From: Polynucleobacter sp. 86C-FISCH
Lineage (GTDB): Bacteria; Pseudomonadota; Gammaproteobacteria; Burkholderiales; Burkholderiaceae
Direction of reading: 5' to 3'
Assembly: GCF_018882415.1 (NCBI RefSeq)
Contig: NZ_JACVOL010000001.1
Span: forward strand, 706,253-770,252
Length of the DNA: 64,000 nt
Below, one piece after another: positions 57,469 to 64,000 of this stretch. The notes beneath the pieces were generated by a model, which was given only the letters and a program-made list of their open reading frames with translations, made no database searches and had not been told where the DNA came from. How positions within the stretch are numbered: position 1 is the first letter of the stretch; every line of letters starts with the position of its first letter. The position numbers and the translations under genes are program-made.

Positions 57469-58296
57469 ATGGCAACACTTCCACTCGGACAATCCACGCA
57501 ATATCCAGATCAATACGATCCAAGCTTGTTATTTCCCATTCCAAGAATAGAAAATCGCAAGAAACTTGGCATCAAAGAAAATCAGGCGCTGCCGTTTGTT
57601 GGGGTGGATATTTGGAATGCCTTTGAGCTGAGCTGGCTCAACAAAAAAGGAAAGCCGCAAATTGCCTTGGCGGAGTTTCAAATTCCGGCTGATTCACCCA
57701 ACATGATTGAGTCCAAATCCTTTAAGTTGTATCTCAACAGCCTCAACAGCGCACGCTTTGAAGATGAGAGTGAAGTTAAAGACAGATTGATTACCGACCT
57801 ATCAGCAGTTGCTGGCAGCAAAATTACTACGCGCATCAACCCTACGGAAGCTATCTCTAAAAAAGGGATGCAAGAAATGGGTGGCATCTTGATGGATCGC
57901 CTCGATATTGAAATTGATCCAAATCTACCCGCAGACCCATGCCTGCTGGGCGTGAATGAGTCCTTTGGCCCAATTGAGCAGTGTCTAGTTTCCCATTTAC
58001 TCAAATCTAACTGCCCCGTGACGGGTCAACCAGATTGGGCAAGCGTACAAATTCGCTATCAAGGCAGACCAATTCTGGAAGAAGGTTTATTACGCTATCT
58101 CATTGGCTTTAGGCAATTGGGTGAGTTCCATGAGCATTGCGTAGAAACTATCTTTACGGATATCAAGCGCCAATGTAAACCAGAGAAGTTGTCTGTGTAT
58201 GCGCGTTACACACGACGCGGCGGCTTAGATATCAATCCTTTCCGCACCGACCACAACTCTCCGTGGCCTGAAAATATTCGTCACGCAAGACAGTAG
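57469..58296 (+). CDS. queF: NADPH-dependent 7-cyano-7-deazaguanine reductase
   Basis: The 275-residue protein is the long, bimodular (E. coli-type) QueF. It has QYPDQYDPSLLFPIPR near the N-terminus and the catalytic cysteine in SNCPVTGQPDWAS, followed by RYQGRPILEEGLL. It reduces preQ0 to preQ1 in queuosine synthesis for tRNA. It ends the ilvA operon before a strong terminator. Confidence 0.96.
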   Translation: MATLPLGQSTQYPDQYDPSLLFPIPRIENRKKLGIKENQALPFVGVDIWNAFELSWLNKKGKPQIALAEFQIPADSPNMIESKSFKLYLNSLNSARFEDESEVKDRLITDLSAVAGSKITTRINPTEAISKKGMQEMGGILMDRLDIEIDPNLPADPCLLGVNESFGPIEQCLVSHLLKSNCPVTGQPDWASVQIRYQGRPILEEGLLRYLIGFRQLGEFHEHCVETIFTDIKRQCKPEKLSVYARYTRRGGLDINPFRTDHNSPWPENIRHARQ

Positions 58297-58302
58297 ATAA
58301 AT

Positions 58303-58339
58303 AAAAACCCCTTGTAGGAAATCCTAGAAGGGGTTTTTT
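58303..58339 (+). terminator. Intrinsic terminator after queF
   Basis: AAACCCCTT pairs with AAGGGGTTT and the inner arms TAGGA/TCCTA extend the stem around an AA loop; six Ts end at 58339. It lies 7 bases after the queF stop and before the convergent ssb end. Confidence 0.9.
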
Positions 58340-58374
58340 GCTATTGCGGCATTCACCGCATTAGTTGATGTTGC

Positions 58375-58830
58375 TTAAAACGGAATATCGTCGTCCATTG
58401 CGCCTAATGATGCAGCATTTGAAGCTGCTGGAGCAGACTGCTCAGCCGGCTTTGAGCGGCTGTAGCTTTCGCCACCATCACCACTGCCACCAACTGGCTT
58501 GCCACCGAGCATTTGCATTGTTTCTGCAACGATCTCTGTGGAATACTTTTCTTGTCCACTTGCGTCAGTCCACTTGCGAGTACGCAAACGACCTTCAACA
58601 TAAACCTGTGAACCTTTTTTGAGGTACTGACCAGCGATTTCTGCAAGCTTACCGAAGAATGCAACACGGTGCCATTCTGTGGTTTCTTTCATTTCGCCAG
58701 TTTGTTTGTCTTTGTAGCGATCAGATGTTGCTACTGAAATGTTTGTAACGGCGTCGCCGCTTGGCATGTAACGAGTTTCTGGATCGCGTCCTACGTTACC
58801 TACGATGATGACCTTATTTACCGAAGCCAT
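58375..58830 (-). CDS. ssb: Single-stranded DNA-binding protein
   Basis: The 151-residue SSB has the OB-fold start [15 protein letters not shown], a flexible Gly/Ser/Pro linker and the canonical acidic partner-binding tip MDDDIPF. It coats single-stranded DNA at forks and repair sites. GGGAGACAAC directly precedes the ATG. It follows the MFS gene on the same strand; no LexA-type box is seen. Confidence 0.98.
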   Translation of the reverse strand: MASVNKVIIVGNVGRDPETRYMPSGDAVTNISVATSDRYKDKQTGEMKETTEWHRVAFFGKLAEIAGQYLKKGSQVYVEGRLRTRKWTDASGQEKYSTEIVAETMQMLGGKPVGGSGDGGESYSRSKPAEQSAPAASNAASLGAMDDDIPF

Positions 58831-58911
58831 GTTGTCTCCCGAAGAAAAATACTACTGTTATTACTGCTAAAAAATAAACTGCTCGCTTTAATTTAATTTA
58901 TGAAGCTGCGG

Positions 58912-60096
58912 TTATGTCTTTGTGGCTACATCCTTTGATTCTGTTGCTCTCGTTGGCATTTCACCCATCGACCAAGCAATTATAAGCCAGCAAACCAAGA
59001 GCGCAGCCCCCATGGCAAAGACCGATAAATCGCCATGGCTATCCATTAAATAACCCCCAATTACAGCTCCAGAGAACAGGCCGATCGATTGCGTAGTGTT
59101 GTAAACACCCAGGGCAGTGCCCTTAGATTCTTTTGCAAAACGTGACACTAAGGATGGCTGTAAAGCCTCCAGCAAATTAAAGCCAATAAAATAAATTAGT
59201 AGCGCAGTCGCGATAGACGTGACTGAATTAGCTTGGGTGAATACTGTTTCAGCAATCAATAACAAAACAATCGCTACTAACAATACCGTTCTTAATTTCT
59301 GCTTCTTCTCGCCATAAATAATTGCAGGCGCCATGAAGACAAATGAGAGCAGCACTACAGGAAGATAAATTTCCCAATGCGAAGAAAGTGGCAACCCTGC
59401 CTGCACTAGTAAACGGGGTACCACCAAGAACATGGCTACTTGAGTTGCATGCAATACAAATACGCCGAGGTTCAAACGCATCAACTCCGGGCGAAAGAAA
59501 ACTTCTTTCAATGAAGCTTGTTGAACTTTTGCTTCTGGTTTACTTGTTGGCAAGATGTAGTAAGTGACAAACATCGCAATGACACCCAACACCGCCAGAA
59601 CAATAAAAATTCCGCTGAGGCTAATCGCGCGATAAATCGGAGCAGCGATCACCAAAGAAAGGGCAAATGAGAGGGCAATACTGCCGCCAACCAAGGCCAT
59701 AGCTCGGGTGCGAACTTGCTCACGAGTTAAATCAGCCACCCAGGCTGAAATAGCAGCTGAAACCGCTCCGGCACCCATAATTCCGCGGCCAATCGCAATC
59801 CACAACAAATCATCTTTGGCGGCACAAATTAGCGCACCAGCAACAAATAAGGACAGCCCCCATAAAACGACTGGTTTACGCCCAATTCGATCCGATAAAC
59901 GACCTAAAGGGATATAAAAACAGGCCTGAACAATATTGAATATCCCAAGCGTCAAACCCACCCAAAGGGCATGCTCACCACCCGGCAAGCCTCGTGCATG
60001 AATGCTGAAGATGGGCAATAGCAGAAATAAGCCCAACATGCGGAGGCCAAAGATGCCTGCTAAGGCCAGAGTGGAGCGAAGTTCAGAAGAATTCAT
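58912..60096 (-). CDS. MFS transporter (YajR-like drug/proton antiporter family)
   Basis: The 394-residue protein has twelve predicted membrane helices, the motif-A loop LGRLSDRIGRKPVVLWG and motif-C-like GAGAVSAAISAWVADLTRE. It is typical of the MFS gene found between ssb and uvrA in Burkholderiales. It probably exports small compounds; the substrate is unknown. Only 37 bases separate its ATG from the divergent uvrA start. Confidence 0.9.
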   Translation of the reverse strand: MNSSELRSTLALAGIFGLRMLGLFLLLPIFSIHARGLPGGEHALWVGLTLGIFNIVQACFYIPLGRLSDRIGRKPVVLWGLSLFVAGALICAAKDDLLWIAIGRGIMGAGAVSAAISAWVADLTREQVRTRAMALVGGSIALSFALSLVIAAPIYRAISLSGIFIVLAVLGVIAMFVTYYILPTSKPEAKVQQASLKEVFFRPELMRLNLGVFVLHATQVAMFLVVPRLLVQAGLPLSSHWEIYLPVVLLSFVFMAPAIIYGEKKQKLRTVLLVAIVLLLIAETVFTQANSVTSIATALLIYFIGFNLLEALQPSLVSRFAKESKGTALGVYNTTQSIGLFSGAVIGGYLMDSHGDLSVFAMGAALLVCWLIIAWSMGEMPTRATESKDVATKT

Positions 60097-60133
60097 GGGA
60101 AAGAGCTATATTAACAAGTTACGCTAAAAAATC

Positions 60134-63031
60134 ATGAATAACGAAATCAAGATCCGCGGTGCCCGCACCCACAACCTCAAAAACATCAATCTAGACATCC
60201 CTAGAGAGAAATTAGTCGTCCTCACTGGTTTATCCGGTTCAGGCAAAAGCTCATTGGCTTTCGACACCCTCTATGCAGAAGGCCAACGCCGATATGTTGA
60301 GTCCCTCTCTGCATACGCACGTCAGTTTTTACAACTCATGGAAAAGCCAGACGTTGACACGATTGAAGGGTTATCGCCAGCGATTTCGATTGAGCAAAAA
60401 GCAACTAGCCATAATCCACGTTCTACCGTTGGTACCGTTACTGAAATTCATGATTACTTGCGTTTGCTATTTGCACGTGCCGGAACGCCGCATTGTCCAG
60501 ATCACGATCTTCCATTAGAGGCGCAAAGCGTTTCTCAAATGGTCGACACCGTCTTGTCGATGCCCGAAGATACGAAGTTGATGATTTTGGCTCCTGTTGT
60601 AAGCGAGCGTAAAGGCGAATTCGTTGACCTCTTCCAAGACCTGCAGGCACAAGGCTTTGTGCGCTTCCGGGTACGCTCTGGCGGCGGCACAGCTAATGCT
60701 GCTAAGGCGGAGATCTTTGAAGTTGATCAACTACCAACACTAAAGAAAAACGATAAGCACTCGATCGAAGTGGTTGTCGATCGCATTAAAGTTCGACCTG
60801 ATATTCAGCAACGTTTAGCAGAATCTTTTGAGACTGCTTTGCGCCTCGCTGATGGCAAAGCCATGATCGTGGATATGGATACTGGCAAAGAGATGATCTT
60901 CTCAAGCAAGTTTGCTTTCCCAGTGTGCTCATACTCCTTACAAGAATTAGAGCCTCGTCTCTTCTCCTTCAATAATCCAATGGGCGCTTGCCCATCCTGT
61001 GATGGTCTAGGCCACCAGTCCTTCTTTGATCCAAAACGAATTGTTGCTCATCCAGATTTATCGCTGGCATCAGGAGCTATTAAAGGTTGGGATCGTCGTA
61101 ATCAGTTCTATTTCAAGTTACTGCAGACGTTGGCTAAGCATGGCGGTTTTGATGTGGAAAAGCCCTTTGAAACGCTCAATAAGAAACAGCAGGATCTGAT
61201 TCTATTGGGCTCTGGCGATGTCACTATTCCGTTTGAGTACATCAACGAGCGTGGCAAGAATAGTATTCGTGAGCATGCTTTTGAAGGCATTGTTGCAAAC
61301 TTTGAAAGACGCTATCGCGAAACTGACTCAATGACAGTGCGTGAAGAATTGTCGCGTTATCAAAACGTACAAACATGTCCTGAATGCAACGGCAGTCGTT
61401 TACGTAAAGAAGCTCGCTTTGTCAAAGTGGGTGAGAAAAAACAATCGCGCGCTATTTATGAAATCAGTGCCCTACCTCTAAAAGAGGCAAAAGAATATTT
61501 TGAAACGCTTGAGCTCAAAGGGGCTAAACGAGAAATCGCCGACAAGATCGTCAAAGAGATTGGTGCACGTCTACGCTTTTTAAATGACGTAGGCCTTGAT
61601 TACCTTTCTCTCGAGCGTAGTGCAGACACTCTTTCAGGTGGTGAAGCACAGCGCATCCGCCTGGCAAGCCAGATTGGCTCTGGTTTAACGGGCGTTATGT
61701 ACGTTCTTGATGAACCCTCAATTGGTCTACATCAGCGCGATAACGATCGGCTCATTGGCACGCTAAAACACTTACGTGATTTGGGTAATAGCGTTTTAGT
61801 CGTTGAGCATGATGAAGATATGATTCGCGCCTCTGACTGGGTGATTGATATTGGCCCTGGAGCAGGCGTGCATGGTGGTGAGGTGGTTGCTCAAGGCACC
61901 CCAGCAGAAGTAGAAGCCAATCCGAACTCTTTAACTGGCGCTTACCTTGCTGGACGCGAGGCGATCGCTGTTCCAGAAAATCGCATTCCAGTAAACGATC
62001 GTTTCTTAGAAATCATTGGTGCACGCGGCAATAATTTGCAATCAGTGCATGCCAAGATTCCAGTTGGATTGTTAACCTGCGTTACTGGCGTATCAGGCTC
62101 CGGTAAATCGACCCTAATTAACGATACCCTGCATCATGCTGTAGCCCAGCATTTATATGGCTCTAATGCAGAACCCGCAGCACATGATGCAATTAAAGGT
62201 TTAGAGCATTTTGACAAAGTCATTAGTGTTGACCAGTCACCGATTGGCAGAACACCACGCTCCAACCCAGCTACTTATACAGGGCTCTTTACTCCAATCA
62301 GAGAACTCTTTGCAGGTGTTCCTGCTTCACGCGAACGTGGCTATGAGGCGGGTCGCTTCTCCTTTAACGTTAAAGGCGGTCGCTGCGATTCTTGTGAAGG
62401 CGACGGCGTTCTCAAGGTAGAAATGCATTTCTTGCCAGACGTCTATGTTCCTTGCGATGTTTGTCACGGTAAACGCTATAACCGCGAGACTTTAGATATT
62501 CGTTACAAAGGTAAGAATATTCATGAAGTGCTATCGATGACCATCGAACAAGCCCATGAATTCTTTGAAGCAGTTCCTGTAGTAAAGCGCAAACTCAAAA
62601 CACTGCTTGATGTTGGCTTGGGTTATGTGAAGCTTGGACAAAGCGCAACCACTTTATCTGGCGGCGAAGCGCAACGCGTAAAACTCTCCTTAGAACTTTC
62701 CAAGCGCGACACCGGCAGAACCTTATACATCCTCGATGAACCCACTACTGGCTTACATTTCCATGACATTCAGTTGTTGCTGACAGTCATTCAGACACTC
62801 AAGAAGCAAGGCAACACGATTGTCATCATTGAGCACAATCTCGATGTCATTAAGACAGCGGATTGGATTATTGATCTAGGCCCTAAAGGCGGTGCTGGTG
62901 GCGGTCAAATCATTGCAACCGGTACACCAGAAGATGTAGCTAAGAATGAAGTGAGTTTTACAGGTCACTACTTAGCGCCATTACTAACTCGCAAAGCGCC
63001 GACCCCTGTAGCGAGCAAAAAGAAAAAGTAA
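60134..63031 (+). CDS. uvrA: Excinuclease ABC subunit A
   Basis: The 965-residue UvrA has two ABC ATPase modules with Walker [16 protein letters not shown] and [16 protein letters not shown] signatures TLSGGEAQR in both halves, and zinc-binding cysteines in CPECNGSR and CDSCEGDG...CDVCHGKR. It recognises DNA lesions in nucleotide excision repair. No SOS box is visible in the 37-bp gap upstream. The C-terminus is basic (ASKKKK). Confidence 0.98.
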   Translation: MNNEIKIRGARTHNLKNINLDIPREKLVVLTGLSGSGKSSLAFDTLYAEGQRRYVESLSAYARQFLQLMEKPDVDTIEGLSPAISIEQKATSHNPRSTVGTVTEIHDYLRLLFARAGTPHCPDHDLPLEAQSVSQMVDTVLSMPEDTKLMILAPVVSERKGEFVDLFQDLQAQGFVRFRVRSGGGTANAAKAEIFEVDQLPTLKKNDKHSIEVVVDRIKVRPDIQQRLAESFETALRLADGKAMIVDMDTGKEMIFSSKFAFPVCSYSLQELEPRLFSFNNPMGACPSCDGLGHQSFFDPKRIVAHPDLSLASGAIKGWDRRNQFYFKLLQTLAKHGGFDVEKPFETLNKKQQDLILLGSGDVTIPFEYINERGKNSIREHAFEGIVANFERRYRETDSMTVREELSRYQNVQTCPECNGSRLRKEARFVKVGEKKQSRAIYEISALPLKEAKEYFETLELKGAKREIADKIVKEIGARLRFLNDVGLDYLSLERSADTLSGGEAQRIRLASQIGSGLTGVMYVLDEPSIGLHQRDNDRLIGTLKHLRDLGNSVLVVEHDEDMIRASDWVIDIGPGAGVHGGEVVAQGTPAEVEANPNSLTGAYLAGREAIAVPENRIPVNDRFLEIIGARGNNLQSVHAKIPVGLLTCVTGVSGSGKSTLINDTLHHAVAQHLYGSNAEPAAHDAIKGLEHFDKVISVDQSPIGRTPRSNPATYTGLFTPIRELFAGVPASRERGYEAGRFSFNVKGGRCDSCEGDGVLKVEMHFLPDVYVPCDVCHGKRYNRETLDIRYKGKNIHEVLSMTIEQAHEFFEAVPVVKRKLKTLLDVGLGYVKLGQSATTLSGGEAQRVKLSLELSKRDTGRTLYILDEPTTGLHFHDIQLLLTVIQTLKKQGNTIVIIEHNLDVIKTADWIIDLGPKGGAGGGQIIATGTPEDVAKNEVSFTGHYLAPLLTRKAPTPVASKKKK

Positions 63032-63045
63032 GACGCTCTCAGATC

Positions 63046-64000
63046 TCAGAGTAATTTAGCTTCAGCCAAATCGGTTGCTTCTGAATTGCCTGAGATCACC
63101 AAAATATCGTTAGCTTCTAGCTGCAGGTCTGGAGTGGGGTCCAACTTCACATAATCAGCGTTACGACCCTTACGACGAACCGCCTGAACGTTGACGCCCT
63201 CTTTCTCTAGGTCAAGCTCAGCTAGCGTTTTACCAATTGCCTGTGAATTAGGTAAAAGCGTGATGGCATGCAAGCGCCAAGATTCATTGGAGCCAAAGTC
63301 ATCATCCGCAGATCCGCGGAAGTAACCCCTCAACAAGCTATAGCGCTCTTCCCGTGCAGTAGTAATGCGGCGGACCACCTTGCGCATCGGCACGCCCATA
63401 ATTAACAAAACGTGTGAGGCAATCATCAAACTGCCTTCGATTAGCTCAGGGACAACCTCGGTAGCACCCGCAGCCTGTAACTTCGCAATATCCGCATCAT
63501 CTCTGGTGCGAACTAATACAGTCATGCCTGGACGCAAATGCTCAACTTGACGGAGAACACGCATGCTTGCAGCGGTATCAGCATAGGTAATTACTACCGC
63601 CTTTGCCCTAGAGAGGCCGGCAGCAACTAAATAGTTTTCACGACTTGCATCGCCATAAACCACATGGTCACCTGCAGCCGCAGCTTCTTTGACGCGATCT
63701 GGATCTAAATCCAAGGCAATGTACGGAATTTTTTCTTGATCCAGCATGCGTGCCAAACTTTGGCCTGAACGACCAAAGCCACAAATGACGACATGGTTTT
63801 CATTGCGCACACTCTTGGCAGCAACACGTGTCAATGCAAGAGATTGCAATAGCCATTCATTGCTTGAGAAACGCATTGCAATACGATCGCTATATTCAAT
63901 TAGGAATGGTGCGCAGAACATGGAGATCAACATGGCTGCTAATACCGCTTGACTCAAAGTGGGATCAATCAAATCTAAACCATCAATCTGATTGAGCAAT
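63046..64000 (-). CDS. Potassium/proton antiporter with RCK domains (KefB/YbaL-like), C-terminal part
   Basis: The window holds the last 317 codons; the gene runs past base 64000. After the end of a membrane domain comes a TrkA-N (RCK_N) Rossmann domain with VICGFGRSGQSLARML and a TrkA-C domain near the C-terminus (LDLEKEGVNVQAVRRKG...ANDILVISG). It belongs to the CPA2 monovalent cation:proton antiporter family. The RCK domains bind nucleotide and gate K+ efflux. It converges with uvrA over a 14-base gap. Confidence 0.9.
   Translation of the reverse strand, partial: LLNQIDGLDLIDPTLSQAVLAAMLISMFCAPFLIEYSDRIAMRFSSNEWLLQSLALTRVAAKSVRNENHVVICGFGRSGQSLARMLDQEKIPYIALDLDPDRVKEAAAAGDHVVYGDASRENYLVAAGLSRAKAVVITYADTAASMRVLRQVEHLRPGMTVLVRTRDDADIAKLQAAGATEVVPELIEGSLMIASHVLLIMGVPMRKVVRRITTAREERYSLLRGYFRGSADDDFGSNESWRLHAITLLPNSQAIGKTLAELDLEKEGVNVQAVRRKGRNADYVKLDPTPDLQLEANDILVISGNSEATDLAEAKLL

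Noticed and set aside
60097-60133. Possible LexA/SOS box upstream of uvrA, also sought upstream of ruvC and ssb
   Set aside because: No CTGT-N8-ACAG-like sequence was found in any of the three upstream regions.
1-64000. CRISPR arrays, insertion sequences, prophage or defence islands
   Set aside because: No regularly spaced repeats, transposase, integrase, phage or restriction genes were seen; gaps are short and gene order is conserved.

Overview
The window is an ordinary, gene-dense chromosomal segment of a betaproteobacterium. Base composition is moderate (roughly mid-40s % GC by eye). The gene order is that of Burkholderiales: lptD-surA-pdxA-ksgA, miaB-ybeY-corC-lnt-glyQ-glyS-gmhB-plsC, dusB-fis-purH-ruvC-ruvA-ruvB, rplM-rpsI, ubiE-tim44-ubiJ-ubiB-DUF502-aspS-nudB, and ssb-MFS//uvrA. 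Burkholderiaceae-type gene content at this low GC, with very tight packing, suggests a Polynucleobacter-like freshwater bacterium. That assignment is an inference. No insertion sequence, prophage, CRISPR array, tRNA or rRNA operon is visible.

Layout. 1-9.2 kb: metabolism and transport (truncated MFS gene, gamma-glutamyltransferase family, TRIC channel, maleylacetoacetate isomerase, AEC transporter, gamma carbonic anhydrase, AmtB, two small exported proteins, OsmC, rhodanese, Na+/H+ antiporter). 9.2-17.9 kb: tRNA and rRNA maturation, lipoprotein acylation, glycyl-tRNA synthetase, and heptose and phospholipid genes. 17.9-23.7 kb (minus): outer-membrane biogenesis, B6 synthesis and rRNA methylation. 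23.7-33.3 kb (plus): cell-wall sugar recycling (AmgK, MurU), PepP, a ubiquinone hydroxylase, DusB-Fis, PurH and RuvCAB. 33.3-41.8 kb: TyrS, AnmK, ErpA, ArgC, ribosomal proteins S9/L13, a second OsmC protein, RNase P RNA, PyrC and glycerate kinase. 41.8-54.9 kb (minus): Atm1-type ABC exporter, NudB, AspS, DUF502, the ubiquinone genes ubiB/J/E, a Tim44-like protein, DUF971 and a 1279-residue FAD/Fe-S dehydrogenase. 55-64 kb: ilvA-nucleotidase-queF, ssb, an MFS gene, uvrA and a truncated RCK-domain potassium/proton antiporter.

The parts work together in several places. AmgK, MurU and AnmK are three of the four enzymes of the MurNAc-recycling bypass to UDP-MurNAc. UbiE, UbiJ, UbiB and a UbiH-type hydroxylase are ubiquinone genes, and the large flavoprotein read upstream of ubiE probably delivers electrons to the respiratory chain. 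LptD, SurA, Lnt, GmhB and PlsC build the envelope.

The most interesting unexplained element is non-coding. A predicted ~102-nt RNA lies on the minus strand at 38350-38451, between rplM and an osmC-like gene. It has a good sigma70-type promoter, two stem-loops, an exposed CU-rich stretch complementary to Shine-Dalgarno sequences, and a strong intrinsic terminator. Other regulatory points are an NtrC-type palindrome upstream of amtB, a terminator hairpin abutting the ubiJ start codon, and an occluded ilvA start codon.
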